A DNA stretch of 64,000 bases from Lachancea dasiensis (taxonomy: Eukaryota; Ascomycota; Saccharomycetes; Saccharomycetales; Saccharomycetaceae), in contig LT598456.1 in NCBI GenBank assembly GCA_900074725.1, forward strand, positions 69,488 to 133,487, read 5' to 3'. The position numbers and the translations under genes are program-made. Shown piece after piece: positions 50,068 through 60,662 of the stretch. Position 1 is the stretch's first letter; each line of letters begins with the position of its first letter. The notes below the pieces were generated by a model. It was not told where the DNA came from, did no database searches, and saw only the letters and a program-made list of their open reading frames with translations.

Positions 50068-50102
50068 NNNNNNNNNNNNNNNNNNNNGAGAGAGAGAGAG
50101 AG
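50009..50102. repeat. GA microsatellite with an assembly gap
   Basis: A run of (GA)n with one AA interruption at about 50044, broken by 20 N bases at 50068-50087. The true length is unknown; the N count is likely a placeholder. It lies about 130 bp upstream of ZUO1. Confidence 0.97.
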
Positions 50103-51189
50103 GATGGCCAGAATCTTCTACTGGGAGAAAACTACTGAGGAAATAGAGTCCTTTACGAGTTGAAATTTAAAACAATTGCTATTGTGGGATTCAATTGGGG
50201 AAGGCCATATTCTTCTGTAGCCATGGAATTTCGCCCCTTCTACCTCTGCGCGCTCTTTGATAGTTTTGGAACCGGGGTCCGTCCATAGTACACCAATATC
50301 ATATAGGTAGCATTACCTGGTCAAAGCTACACTGAACAATTTCTAAGTTTGCAGATGAGCAGCAGCGCTGCTTGTAATTTATGGACCGTCTAACACTGTA
50401 CAGGAAAACATACATATATACGGTAAACGATCGGCGGGAAGTTAAACATGGATTCAAATGGTGATCATTTACACACATAGGGTTATGGGGTCAAATATCT
50501 CAGTTTTGTAATGAGGATCTCAATCGTATTTTGTTAATAGGCACAGACATGATTCTCAGATATCAATCAGGATACAGTGTTGCGATCATTGGGTGAACCT
50601 CACGCACAGCCCACTCTCTTGAGTCTTTCTCTTAGACCCCGCCAAACCTGCATACATGGGCATATCAGGGCGCCACTATAGGATATCAAATGGTAACAAT
50701 GGGAATTTGTATTCATCTATATGATTGAGTTTGCGGCATGAAGAGCGCTCTTCACCATAGTTCATATAAAAATTTGTGAACCAAGCAATCCTCTGTGAAT
50801 CAGACATCTGAATGCGGTGGTTACAGATGGTAAATGTGTTTCTGCTGATTACAGTTGGAATCAGGTTGGGACGGTGGCATAAGGCCAAAGATGGAGCTTA
50901 GAACCTCCAAAGTCCCAAAAACGACTGAACCCGTAGCAAATCTAATCCACATTAGTTTTGATTAAAATCATTAGACGGCGGTAAATAAAAGATCCGCCGT
51001 GCGAGTCGCCTTCAAGGTCTGAATATTGGGCTTCATACGGAGGTGCTTAGCGAAGCTTAACATTTATTCGTGGGTCATGATCGATCTTTAATTATCTCTC
51101 GGTGCTTACTTCTTCGCTCGACACTTGCTGGAAGGGTTCAGCTTGGCGCAAGACTTCCAATCTTTCAACTTAGTCCTTAACCGAATATC

Positions 51190-52026
51190 ATGACTTCGGT
51201 CCAGAAGCAAGATTTGAGACTGTTCGACGATCATTCAGTTCTATCCCAATCGCTCTTTCGCCCAGAAAACCACCATGCCTTATTTGTGACACATAAGCTG
51301 GGAACATCTCCTGCATGGCTGATAAATGCACTTTTAGAAACGCATATCCTTGGGGCTCCGCTCACGTTGAATGAATCTCAAGCGAGTGCCATAAACACTG
51401 CCAACAGACGTCTCGCGAATGCTGTAACAAGAAGCACAAAAAATACAGCCATCGCTTCTTGGGTTCATAATAGCGAGTTTTTCCATTCCGCACTAGGAAA
51501 ACTGAAGATCGATCCCTCGAGATATAAAGTTCACGATTATCTGAGTGACTTTGTGCTGAAATATCACGGAAAGACAGGACAGAAAATTCTGAAAAACCTG
51601 GTCCAAGAGTTGACAGCTGAGCCAAAGCCGGATTTCCTGATCTTGGAGCAACCTGAATTACTTTTGCATTTGTTGAACATATCTAGCGATGAACTCCATT
51701 TGGACTTCATAAACCAGCTGACGAAAATCATCCCGCTGATTGTCATAGTGAGCTACACAGAAGCCTACGATAATCCCGGCACAGACACCTCCGAGCGAAT
51801 TTCCGCAAACATGATTGAGCAGATTCGTTTTTCAAATGGTTGCGTGTTTAAAAGCATTGCTGTGTTGGGTATCAGACCGCTTAAGACTGGGCGAGCCAAA
51901 GACGTGACAGGAACTTTGACCATCACGAGGGGCGGAGCATCACTCTCACACTTACCAATTGAAGTTGCGGAAAACGAGTACCTGTTTCAAACACAAAAAG
52001 ATACCACGAAGTTGTTCTACCGCTAA
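51190..52026 (+). CDS. ELP6: Elongator subunit Elp6
   Basis: 278 residues; yeast Elp6 (YMR312W) has about 273. Part of the Elp4-Elp5-Elp6 hexameric ring that helps Elongator modify wobble uridines in tRNA. The fold is RecA-like without a working Walker A. Recognised from overall pattern (QDLRLFDDHSVLSQSLF near the N-terminus, DFLILEQPELLLHLL near residue 150) and from its place next to TGL3, as on S. cerevisiae chromosome XIII. The stop is only 15 bases from the stop of convergent TGL3. Confidence 0.9.
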   Translation: MTSVQKQDLRLFDDHSVLSQSLFRPENHHALFVTHKLGTSPAWLINALLETHILGAPLTLNESQASAINTANRRLANAVTRSTKNTAIASWVHNSEFFHSALGKLKIDPSRYKVHDYLSDFVLKYHGKTGQKILKNLVQELTAEPKPDFLILEQPELLLHLLNISSDELHLDFINQLTKIIPLIVIVSYTEAYDNPGTDTSERISANMIEQIRFSNGCVFKSIAVLGIRPLKTGRAKDVTGTLTITRGGASLSHLPIEVAENEYLFQTQKDTTKLFYR

Positions 52027-52041
52027 TGCTGTTTTGCTCTG

Positions 52042-53784
52042 TCAAAAACTTTTCTTGGCTTTGATAATCTCGTCAAGGCCAAATTCCACGGCGCAGCGTG
52101 TTTTTATGAGAGCTAGTACTGGCCAGCAGCTTTGCTCTCCACATTTGATCCAATATGGAATATTATCCAGTTGGCCTTCAATTACTCTACTGAACGATAG
52201 ACTTTTCAAGTTTGGAACAATCGTGATCTCAGTCGCCGACCTAGGAGTTTTCTCATCAATTGCAAGTCTTTTTATCCAATGGCTCAATAACCCCAGGTTA
52301 TCCAATACTTCAACTCTGTGGCGGAATTCCATAGTTATAAGGTGTTTTAATTTTCGCTCCAAGTGGTATCGGAATTTAAAACCCAGTGGTTCCACTTCAT
52401 TCATGTTCGATAGCTGCAAGGGAGTAAAATTACTCATATCGGTGGTTGGGTAGTGTTTATAATAATAGTATTTTGAAGTTTTGATCTCATGCTTCAAGTC
52501 GTTTATCACTAAGGGTGCCAAATAAGGTCTTGCCAGAGAAACAATGAAGTTATTTACATTGAAAAGCTCGGTTAGCCTCGTATATGGACTTTCTGTCAAG
52601 CCACTTTCGCTTGCGTTCTGTGGAGTCAAAAATATTAAGCGAGAATCCCCTGTGTCTGGAATATATTCGACAATCTCATTTTTAAGATTCTTGCAAAGTA
52701 ATTTGGTACCACTGGACACTACTTCAGATCCTAGACTGCAGTCGATGGCAGAAGCTATAAGAACGTTGGGCGTAGTGACGTAGTTAAGTAATGAAGGACA
52801 CCGATTTCTATCTGTTGGATGAACAATTATATTGATAATTTTCCCCGTTCGCTGAAAAGCTTCTTCAAACGTCAAGTCCTTGATGACAACCTTGTTCACA
52901 AAATTGATGAATAGGAAAACGTCCTTCGAATATCCGCGATGTATGACATTTTGCAATAAGGAGCCTAAATTCAAGTCTTGGTCAATATTCCCGTATCCAC
53001 ATTTTTTCAGCAGCTCTAAATCAGACTTGATTGCATTCAAAAGATTGTCACCAGAGAGAAGAGCAAAAAGTTCATCATTGGTGAGTACAGAACACAAACT
53101 CCCAATGCAAGCACCCATAGAGCTGCCACTTATGATATTTGGCAGTAACTTTTGATCGAGGAGGCCCCGAATAACACCTAGATGGAAAAGACCAAAAAGA
53201 GAACCACCTTGCAAAATGAACGCTGTTGTACCCAACGAGAGCTTACATCTCTGAAAAAAAGAGGTTGTGGCCATAGCTGGGGTTTCACATAAAAATTGCA
53301 AACATTCCAGGACTTTATCAAGGTACTGCTCGATAAGGAGTTTGGTACCAATTAGAGATTTGGTAAATAGTCTTTTGTCAACAATTCCTGCGAAGTTTCG
53401 AAGCATCGATGGGCCGGTAGTACTGAACCGATGAATGATCGTGTGGGCATCATTCTCCTCAAGTGCCTGGTCCAGAACAGCATATTGCTCGAGAACCGAA
53501 TTTACGTCGTAGCGCTGCGAATAAAAATTGCGCCTCCACAGGTCAGCTCCGGTGATCTCATCAACGATAGCTGCTTTGTTGTACCAATCTTCGTAATTGC
53601 TGCATTGTTCAAGTTCCTGGATTGCACCGTGGTACAAGTTCCTTGACCTGGGACGAAAATAGTTCATCAAGCGCCGCATCCAAAATTGGATGATATCACA
53701 AGCCACATGGAAAACAGCCCAAACGAAGGGCGGGATGTGATTTAGAGCGGAGTAGAAGAACGAAAGGAAATACAATTTTATCAT
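52042..53784 (-). CDS. TGL3: Triacylglycerol lipase Tgl3
   Basis: 580 residues; yeast Tgl3 (YMR313C) has about 642, so the C-terminal region is shorter here. The main lipid droplet triacylglycerol lipase. Patatin domain at about residues 190-400: the glycine-rich oxyanion loop GGSLFGLFHLGVIRG and the nucleophile motif GSSMG. The N-terminus (MIKLYFLSFFYSALNHIPPF) is a hydrophobic segment of the DUF3336 region. ASAIDCSLGSEVV follows the barrel core. Convergent with ELP6 with almost no spacer, as in S. cerevisiae. Confidence 0.95.
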   Translation of the reverse strand: MIKLYFLSFFYSALNHIPPFVWAVFHVACDIIQFWMRRLMNYFRPRSRNLYHGAIQELEQCSNYEDWYNKAAIVDEITGADLWRRNFYSQRYDVNSVLEQYAVLDQALEENDAHTIIHRFSTTGPSMLRNFAGIVDKRLFTKSLIGTKLLIEQYLDKVLECLQFLCETPAMATTSFFQRCKLSLGTTAFILQGGSLFGLFHLGVIRGLLDQKLLPNIISGSSMGACIGSLCSVLTNDELFALLSGDNLLNAIKSDLELLKKCGYGNIDQDLNLGSLLQNVIHRGYSKDVFLFINFVNKVVIKDLTFEEAFQRTGKIINIIVHPTDRNRCPSLLNYVTTPNVLIASAIDCSLGSEVVSSGTKLLCKNLKNEIVEYIPDTGDSRLIFLTPQNASESGLTESPYTRLTELFNVNNFIVSLARPYLAPLVINDLKHEIKTSKYYYYKHYPTTDMSNFTPLQLSNMNEVEPLGFKFRYHLERKLKHLITMEFRHRVEVLDNLGLLSHWIKRLAIDEKTPRSATEITIVPNLKSLSFSRVIEGQLDNIPYWIKCGEQSCWPVLALIKTRCAVEFGLDEIIKAKKSF

Positions 53785-54695
53785 TGCGGGGTACTGTGAT
53801 GTTTGTGGTGTTTCCGGAAGGAGGCAATGACGAGGAGCGACTAACTGTCTGACCTCTCAGAAATAAACTTGACGCAAATCACCCAAATATGCGTTTAGCG
53901 AGCTTCGAAGTGGTAAAGAGCTTCTGGTGCGTGTAAGATGGGAGCGGAAAATAACAATGACAAGACTCACTCCGGCTCAATGTTCAGTGACTGGACCCAA
54001 AATGCAAAAAAATAGGTACCTTAACACTCTAGATAGTCCAAAAGTGAAAGCACACCCTCTGAGTACAGTCCTGGTCCGAAGAGTCGCCTGCTTTTCGCTG
54101 ACGTCTATTGTAGTAAATAATATGACCATCTGCGATGAAGCATTAATATAGTGTCAAAGCATCCAAAGTGGGTTATTGAGTACATATATGAGTACAAACC
54201 TCCATCATGTACGACGATGTGGACCCGATGCACTGGAACTGTGTGACGGCAAACTACTGGGCCTAATGATAGACAGTAACAGTCTTTTGAACAAGATGGG
54301 TATTTGCGCTGAGCAAATCCTAAGCAGGAATGTAATTATGTACTGTTCTTGCTAGATTTGCTATTTTCTGGAAGTTAAATGTGGCCATTGCGATATCCTG
54401 GCAGCTATTAGAATGATATCTGTATAGCAACACTATGAAGGAAACATTGACAGCGCAGGAATAATTAGCGAGTACACACTTAAAAGTTCATATTACCCAG
54501 AGATCGATGATCACTCTGTACTATTCTGGCAACGGGCAGATTAATGCAGGCGTCCAAAGTGATGCTCCATATATTCGGTGGCAAACCTTAAGAGTAACGT
54601 AACCCACTATCACGGTTAGACACTTGATCATACTCTTTAGCGGGCAAGCCTTTACAACTCAATCTTCGGGTTAAGACGATAACAGGCCTGAAAAG
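53785..54695. other. Divergent intergenic region, TGL3 and PRE5
   Basis: About 910 bases. Contains the PACE element of PRE5 (54577-54585) and a direct repeat GAGTAC-n6-GAGTAC near 54180-54200. No gene or RNA was recognised. Confidence 0.55.
54577..54585 (+). promoter_or_regulatory. PACE element (Rpn4 site) of PRE5
   Basis: GGTGGCAAA, the exact proteasome-associated control element bound by Rpn4, 111 bp upstream of the PRE5 start. Confidence 0.9.
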
Positions 54696-55397
54696 ATGTT
54701 CAGAAATAACTACGATGGCGATTCGGTAACTTTCTCGCCAACCGGCAGACTTTTCCAGGTCGAATATGCTTTGGAGGCCATCAAACAAGGTAGTGTGACG
54801 GTTGGCGTCAGGTCCAAGAAGCACGCCGTGCTGGTTGCCCTCAAGCGTAATGCGGACGAGCTGTCCTCTTATCAGAAGAAAATCATCAAGTGTGACGAAC
54901 ACTTGGGTCTGTCATTGGCGGGTTTGGCTCCTGACGGACGTGTGTTGAGTAACTTTCTGAGGCAGCAATGCAATTACTCTAGCTTGGTTTACAACAGGAA
55001 GCTGTCACTGGACAAAGCGGGCTATCTGCTCAGTGACAAGGCGCAGAAAAACACACAATCCTACGGCGGAAGACCCTACGGTGTGGGGCTCCTGCTGGCA
55101 GGCTACGACAACAGTGGTCCTCATCTGCTTGAGTTTCAGCCTTCGGGAAGTACTCTCGAACTCTACGGCTCTGCAATTGGCGCTCGCTCGCAAGGTGCCA
55201 AGACCTACTTAGAAAGGACCTTAAACGAATACTTAGAGATTGAAGCTGCCGATGATTTGATTGCTGTAGCCGTAGACGCCTTAAGGCAGTGCCTGAAAGA
55301 TGAATCACTCACGACCAAGAACCTGTCAATAGCAGTGGTGGGGGAAGATAAACCATTCACAGTTCTCGATGACGAGGCTGTTGCGCCGTATCTTTGA
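54696..55397 (+). CDS. PRE5: 20S proteasome subunit alpha 6 (Pre5)
   Basis: 233 residues; yeast Pre5 (YMR314W) has 234. One of the seven alpha subunits of the outer ring. The alpha-type signature at the start is nearly identical to yeast (YDGDSVTFSPTGRLFQVEYA), with KQGSVTVGVRSKKHAVLVAL following. SYGGRPYGVGLLLAGYD and IGARSQGAKTYLERTL are family blocks. Lacks the N-terminal catalytic Thr, as expected. The PACE site upstream agrees. Confidence 0.99.
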   Translation: MFRNNYDGDSVTFSPTGRLFQVEYALEAIKQGSVTVGVRSKKHAVLVALKRNADELSSYQKKIIKCDEHLGLSLAGLAPDGRVLSNFLRQQCNYSSLVYNRKLSLDKAGYLLSDKAQKNTQSYGGRPYGVGLLLAGYDNSGPHLLEFQPSGSTLELYGSAIGARSQGAKTYLERTLNEYLEIEAADDLIAVAVDALRQCLKDESLTTKNLSIAVVGEDKPFTVLDDEAVAPYL

Positions 55398-55676
55398 AGT
55401 GAGATAATCGGGCCCACGAAGACCTATGAAAACGCCTTTAGCCAGACGAATGTAAAGTATAGAATTAAATGCATCTTCAAGCACATGTTCATCAGGGACG
55501 GGCATTTCGTCGCCTCGGGTCAACTCCCAACCATCTACAGTTGTATATTGTAAGTCACATGTTATGAGGAACACAGGATTACTGCTCAAGTAGCAGATCT
55601 TGGGACTTTAATTAAACCTGATAGGAAAGGGAGGACATAGCAGACTGGTCCTGACATATCCTCACTTGTGAACTAT

Positions 55677-57767
55677 ATGCGGTTGATGCATGGTGTTTTG
55701 TTACGCAATTCCCTTTTGCGAGGTGGTAACTCACTGGCTTTCCAGCTGAAACCCGTTACTAGACTAAATGTCTTAGCGCCAATTGCCCGGAAGCCCTTTT
55801 CCACTACCAACCTGGGTGCATTTCACCAAATATGTAGTCAAAGAGCTCCTTCAAAGCCAAGTGTTGGAAGTAAACCCAAAAATGACTCCAAAACCCCCAC
55901 CGTTTCGGAGCTAAAAATTATGAAAGATCTGTTTAGATACATCTGGCCACGAGGCGACAACAAAGTCAAAACCCGAGTGTTGATCGCACTGGGCCTACTG
56001 ATTGGATCGAAACTTCTCAATGTTCAAGTGCCATTTTTCTTCAAGGAAATTGTGGACTCAATGAATGTAGAATGGACAGAGGTCACAACAGTGGTACCTC
56101 TGACAATAAGCGCCATGATCTTATCGTATGGTGCTGCGAGATTTGGGTCCACGTTATTTGGCGAATTGCGGAATGCTATCTTTGCAACAGTCGCGCAGAA
56201 TGCCATTACCAAAGTCTCCATACAAACATTTCAACATCTAATGAAATTGGATCTTGGATGGCACCTGAGTAGACAAACAGGTGGACTTACTAGAGCAATG
56301 GATAGGGGTACGAAGGGTATCTCATACGTTTTGAGCGCGATGGTATTCCATATCATACCCATCACCGTCGAGATCGGTGCCGTTTGTGGTATACTGACTT
56401 ATCAGTTCGGAGGTTCTTTCGCCGCAATGACAGTAACGACTATGTTAGTGTACTCCTTATTCACTTTCAAAACGACAGCCTGGAGAACCGAGTTTAGAAG
56501 AGCTGCAAACAGGGCAGATAACAAGGGTGCTGCAATTGCGGTCGACTCTTTGATAAACTTTGAGGCTGTCAAGTATTTTAACAACGAGAACTACTTAGCG
56601 TCGAAGTACCATAATTCATTAACAAATTACCGGGACTCTCAGATTAAGGTTGCCCAGTCTTTGGCTTTTTTAAATGCGGGCCAAAACTTCATCTTTACGT
56701 CGGCCTTAACAGCCATGATGTATATGGGCTGTTCTGGTATTGTCGACGGTTCATTGTCAGTAGGCGACCTGGTCCTAATCAACCAATTGGTGTTTCAGCT
56801 GTCAGTGCCCTTGAACTTTCTGGGAAGTGTGTATCGTGAACTAAAGCAATCATTGATAGACATGGAATCCCTATTTCAACTGCAAAGGAATGAAATTAAA
56901 GTACAAAACGTAAAAAGGCCATTTTTTTTGCCCGAAAAGAAACCATCTTCGATTGTTTTTGAAAATGTTTCCTTTGGTTATGTTCCGGAGAGGCTAATCT
57001 TGAAAAACGCGAGTTTTACCATTCCCGCAGGTTGGAAAACTGCCATTGTTGGTCCTTCCGGAAGTGGGAAATCGACGATATTGAAACTCGTATTTCGTTT
57101 CTATGATACTTTAGAAGGGAGGATTCTTATTGATGGAAAGGATGTACGTGAGCTAGACATGGAATCATTGAGGCGATCGATCGGAGTGGTTCCGCAAGAC
57201 ACACCTTTGTTCAATGAGTCTATTTGGGAGAACGTTAGATTTGGCCAGATCAGCGCTACAGAGGGAGAAATCTCCGAAGCTGTTGAGAAGGCTCAATTGC
57301 AAGCGCTGATAGACCAATTACCGGAAGGCCGGAATACAGTTGTTGGGGAACGCGGTCTGATGATCAGCGGCGGCGAGAAGCAACGATTGGCAATAGCAAG
57401 AGTTTTACTGAAGGACTCACCGATAATGTTTTTTGATGAGGCCACCAGTGCATTAGATACACATACCGAGCAAGCACTGCTGAGTACGATCAAAAGGAAT
57501 TTTGTCACTGGTTCAAAGACAAGCGTCTACATCGCTCACCGGCTAAGAACAATAGCTGATGCCGACAAGATTATTGTGTTGGATAAGGGTCATGTTAAAG
57601 AAGAAGGTAAACACTCAGAGCTATTAGCGCGGCCTGAATCTCTGTACAAAGAGTTGTGGAACATCCAGGAAGATCTCGACATTTTAGAGGAACAGTTGCG
57701 CGAGGAGGAAAATGGGGTGGGTGGCTCAGGAACAAACCAAGAACCTGACAATAAGAACAAATTGTGA
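55677..57767 (+). CDS. ATM1: Mitochondrial ABC transporter Atm1
   Basis: 696 residues from the first ATG (a GTG three codons upstream is ignored); yeast Atm1 (YMR301C) has 690. Exports a sulfur-containing, glutathione-dependent compound from the matrix for cytosolic Fe-S protein assembly. The presequence (about 1-85) is basic. The membrane domain includes [40 protein letters not shown] and [14 protein letters not shown]. The ATPase domain has Walker [10 protein letters not shown], signature [13 protein letters not shown], Walker [13 protein letters not shown] and the switch His in [13 protein letters not shown]. Complete half-transporter. Confidence 0.99.
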   Translation: MRLMHGVLLRNSLLRGGNSLAFQLKPVTRLNVLAPIARKPFSTTNLGAFHQICSQRAPSKPSVGSKPKNDSKTPTVSELKIMKDLFRYIWPRGDNKVKTRVLIALGLLIGSKLLNVQVPFFFKEIVDSMNVEWTEVTTVVPLTISAMILSYGAARFGSTLFGELRNAIFATVAQNAITKVSIQTFQHLMKLDLGWHLSRQTGGLTRAMDRGTKGISYVLSAMVFHIIPITVEIGAVCGILTYQFGGSFAAMTVTTMLVYSLFTFKTTAWRTEFRRAANRADNKGAAIAVDSLINFEAVKYFNNENYLASKYHNSLTNYRDSQIKVAQSLAFLNAGQNFIFTSALTAMMYMGCSGIVDGSLSVGDLVLINQLVFQLSVPLNFLGSVYRELKQSLIDMESLFQLQRNEIKVQNVKRPFFLPEKKPSSIVFENVSFGYVPERLILKNASFTIPAGWKTAIVGPSGSGKSTILKLVFRFYDTLEGRILIDGKDVRELDMESLRRSIGVVPQDTPLFNESIWENVRFGQISATEGEISEAVEKAQLQALIDQLPEGRNTVVGERGLMISGGEKQRLAIARVLLKDSPIMFFDEATSALDTHTEQALLSTIKRNFVTGSKTSVYIAHRLRTIADADKIIVLDKGHVKEEGKHSELLARPESLYKELWNIQEDLDILEEQLREEENGVGGSGTNQEPDNKNKL

Positions 57768-58973
57768 CGCTGTAAATAATAGGAACGATATTCAGTAATT
57801 ATATTCAAAATACCGCAGTAATTTGGTACTGCTTGATTACCGTACAAATCATGATACTAAAATATTGTGGTAGTAAGGAAGGAAGAATAACTCAAGTTGA
57901 CAGGGTGAGACAATATTCCGATGAAATATTGAGGTTTAGCCTCAAGACGGAGATTAAGCATAACTGGCATCCATGCAAACTATTCAATACCTTTTAGCTA
58001 CGAAAAGGAAGTAGAAACCAGGCGTAATGCGACTTGTTAATAGTCTGATAGCATCCTGACAAACATCAACGCAGTGTCAAAATAGTACTAAGTGACATAC
58101 AGATCTCGGTACAGCGTACGTGCACAAGATGAATAATGAACCAACGGCATCCAAAGGGGCAGAGACTGCAGAGAAATGATCTTACTAGCTCCCAGGTACT
58201 TCTTGAAGCTCAAACTACAACCTGGTAGATGAAAATTTTGGGTTGTCAGGTCCTAATTTTACTTAACAGTTCCTGCCAAAATCCTGAGTAGATGACCTGC
58301 TGCATGCCTCATAGATGGATTTGGCAGATAATGCAAGACATTGCAGAGAGACAGCTAGCGACTTCTCGGCTCTGACGTTCCCACCAAGTACTCAGTATAT
58401 AGACTGCGATGTTTCCTAAAGAGTTGAATAAAGAATTTTGGTATATGTCAAAGTTTGGCACCGCATGAACTAAAACATAGCGACAAATCAACGCTGTAAC
58501 ACAGCGTATTTCTGAATATAGCGAAAAGCTTGGATTTGGATCCAAATGTGTCCAAAAACACTTGGTTCACACTAAGCTGTTGATGCCGGCAGTGGCAGCT
58601 ATACTGTCACACTGTACCCCAAAAAATTTAGATAGTTAGCAAGTATATCATGAAAGGAAGCTACCTCGTCGACTTGATCTCTAATTGATTATGGGGATAT
58701 TCACAGTAAGCCACTTTTTTGGCTAATTGAGTCACGGTTGAGAGCAGAAAGATCTGACTCCTGTTATAGCTAATCGTATTCAGTGCCAATAATATATCAT
58801 AAAAAAATTTCATAAAATTCGATGAGATGAGTTTGATTTAAGCAGGCCCAAGATGAGACTTCTTTTCCAACCATACTAATTTCTTAGTGTAATCCTTTTT
58901 CACTGGATCCTCTTAGTCCAGGACTAGTGTAGTCGGTGAGACTTTCTCAGTGCTTTAAATTGTTTTCCATAAA
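57768..58973. other. Intergenic, ATM1 3' region and ADE4 promoter
   Basis: About 1.2 kb, AT-rich. The right part holds two Bas1/Gcn4 sites, listed separately. No gene, tRNA or repeat was recognised in the left part. Confidence 0.55.
58728..58760. promoter_or_regulatory. Bas1/Gcn4 sites of ADE4
   Basis: TGAGTCA at 58728-58734 and TGACTC at 58755-58760, about 215-245 bp before the start. TGACTC is the core bound by Bas1-Pho2 and by Gcn4 at yeast ADE genes, so adenine and amino acid control is likely. Confidence 0.75.
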
Positions 58974-60506
58974 ATGTGTGGTGTGTTAGGAATAGCTTTA
59001 GCAGACCAGTCCAGTGCAGTGGCTCCGGAGCTTCTCGATGGCTGTCTGTTCCTGCAACACAGAGGCCAGGATGCAGCTGGTATTGCAACGTGTGGCCAAA
59101 GAGGAAGACTTTACCAGTGCAAGGGCAACGGGCTGGCCCGTGACGTTTTCACGCAACAGAGAATGGCAGGTTTGGTAGGGTCTATGGGTATCGCTCATTT
59201 GAGATACCCAACCGCAGGTTCGAGCGCCAATTCGGAGGCGCAACCTTTCTATGTGAACAGCCCTTATGGTATTCTGTTAGGACACAACGGTAACCTGGTT
59301 AACACTCTTTCGCTCAGACGTTACATGGATGAAGATGTTCACAGACATATCAATACCGATAGTGACTCAGAATTGTTGTTGAACATATTTGCGGCCGAGC
59401 TTGAGAAACACAACAAGTACCGTGTAAACAATGATGATATTTTTCACGCGTTGGAAGGAGTGTACCGACTCTGCCGTGGTGGCTACGCCTGCGTCGGGAT
59501 GCTAGCCGGATACGGGATGATCGGGTTTAGAGACCCTAACGGTATCAGACCTTTGTTGTTTGGTGAAAGACTGAGGCCAGATGGTACCAAGGATTACATG
59601 CTTGCCTCAGAAAGCGTTGTTTTGAAGGCCCACAATTTCACCAAGTTCCGCGACTTGGCCCCTGGTGAGGCTGTGATTGTTCCCAAAGACTGCGGTACAA
59701 ACCTTCCAGAGTTCAAACAAGTTGTGCCTGTGAACTCATTCAGACCTGATCTGTTTGAATACGTATACTTCGCGAGGCCTGACAGTGTTTTGGATGGTAT
59801 TTCTGTTTATCATACCAGACTACAGATGGGTGTCAAGCTAGCAGAAAGCGTCTCGAAGGTACTTGGCCCCGGTGACATAGACGTCGTAATTCCGGTGCCG
59901 GACACTTCTCGTACGTGTGCGCTAGAATGTGCAAACCGCCTGAGTCTTCCATACCGTGAAGGGTTTGTCAAAAACAGATACGTTGGAAGAACGTTCATCA
60001 TGCCTAATCAAAAAGAACGTGTTTCCTCTGTGAGAAGAAAGTTGAACGCTATGGATTCTGAGTTCAAAGGAAAGAAAGTTTTGGTGGTGGACGATTCAAT
60101 TGTAAGAGGTACGACGTCCAAGGAAATCATAAGCATGGCCAAGGAGGCCGGCGCAGAAAAGGTGTATTTTGCTTCTGCCGCTCCTGCTATTCGATACAAT
60201 CATATTTACGGTATCGACCTAGCTGATACCAAGCAGCTGATCGCATACGACAAAACGACGGAACAAGTGAGTGAGAACTTGGGCTGCGATTTAGTTTTTT
60301 ATCAGTCCCTAGAAGACCTCATCGACTGCTGTAAGACTGACAAGATCACTAAGTTTGAGGTCGGTGTATTCACCGGGAATTACGTTACGGGAGTTGAGGA
60401 CGGATATCTCCAGGAGCTCGACAGAGTGCGCGCGTTGAATGCTTCAAAAAAATGCGAAGCCAAGGCCGAATCAGACATCGGTCTTTACAACAGCGCGGAC
60501 TTTTGA
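58974..60506 (+). CDS. ADE4: Amidophosphoribosyltransferase (first step of purine synthesis)
   Basis: 510 residues, the same length as yeast Ade4 (YMR300C). Transfers the glutamine amide to PRPP to make phosphoribosylamine. The start MCGVLGIALAD puts the nucleophile at Cys2, exposed after Met removal. The class II glutaminase half has the GIAHLRYPTAGSSANSEAQP block. The phosphoribosyltransferase half has VLVVDDSIVRGTTSKEI, the PRPP-binding loop. VIPVPDTSRTCALECAN and ISGNY-like TGNYVTGVED are family blocks. Complete. Confidence 0.99.
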   Translation: MCGVLGIALADQSSAVAPELLDGCLFLQHRGQDAAGIATCGQRGRLYQCKGNGLARDVFTQQRMAGLVGSMGIAHLRYPTAGSSANSEAQPFYVNSPYGILLGHNGNLVNTLSLRRYMDEDVHRHINTDSDSELLLNIFAAELEKHNKYRVNNDDIFHALEGVYRLCRGGYACVGMLAGYGMIGFRDPNGIRPLLFGERLRPDGTKDYMLASESVVLKAHNFTKFRDLAPGEAVIVPKDCGTNLPEFKQVVPVNSFRPDLFEYVYFARPDSVLDGISVYHTRLQMGVKLAESVSKVLGPGDIDVVIPVPDTSRTCALECANRLSLPYREGFVKNRYVGRTFIMPNQKERVSSVRRKLNAMDSEFKGKKVLVVDDSIVRGTTSKEIISMAKEAGAEKVYFASAAPAIRYNHIYGIDLADTKQLIAYDKTTEQVSENLGCDLVFYQSLEDLIDCCKTDKITKFEVGVFTGNYVTGVEDGYLQELDRVRALNASKKCEAKAESDIGLYNSADF

Positions 60507-60662
60507 TTGGAAGCGAACCTTAGTTAGAAAATTGTAGATATATATTATAAACGAAGGGGTTGAACCACCGGTATCTTTATCTGTCGAGGACCTACTTTTC
60601 AAGATAAAAAATCAACATACTACAAAAAAGTCCCGATTTTTCCTCTCGTATAACGAGGACCT

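Larger units (their letters stand above)
49881..51189. other. Divergent intergenic region, ZUO1 and ELP6
   Basis: About 1.3 kb holding both promoters, the GA microsatellite and the assembly gap. The right two thirds (50.1-51.2 kb) show no gene, tRNA or repeat that I could recognise. Confidence 0.5.
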
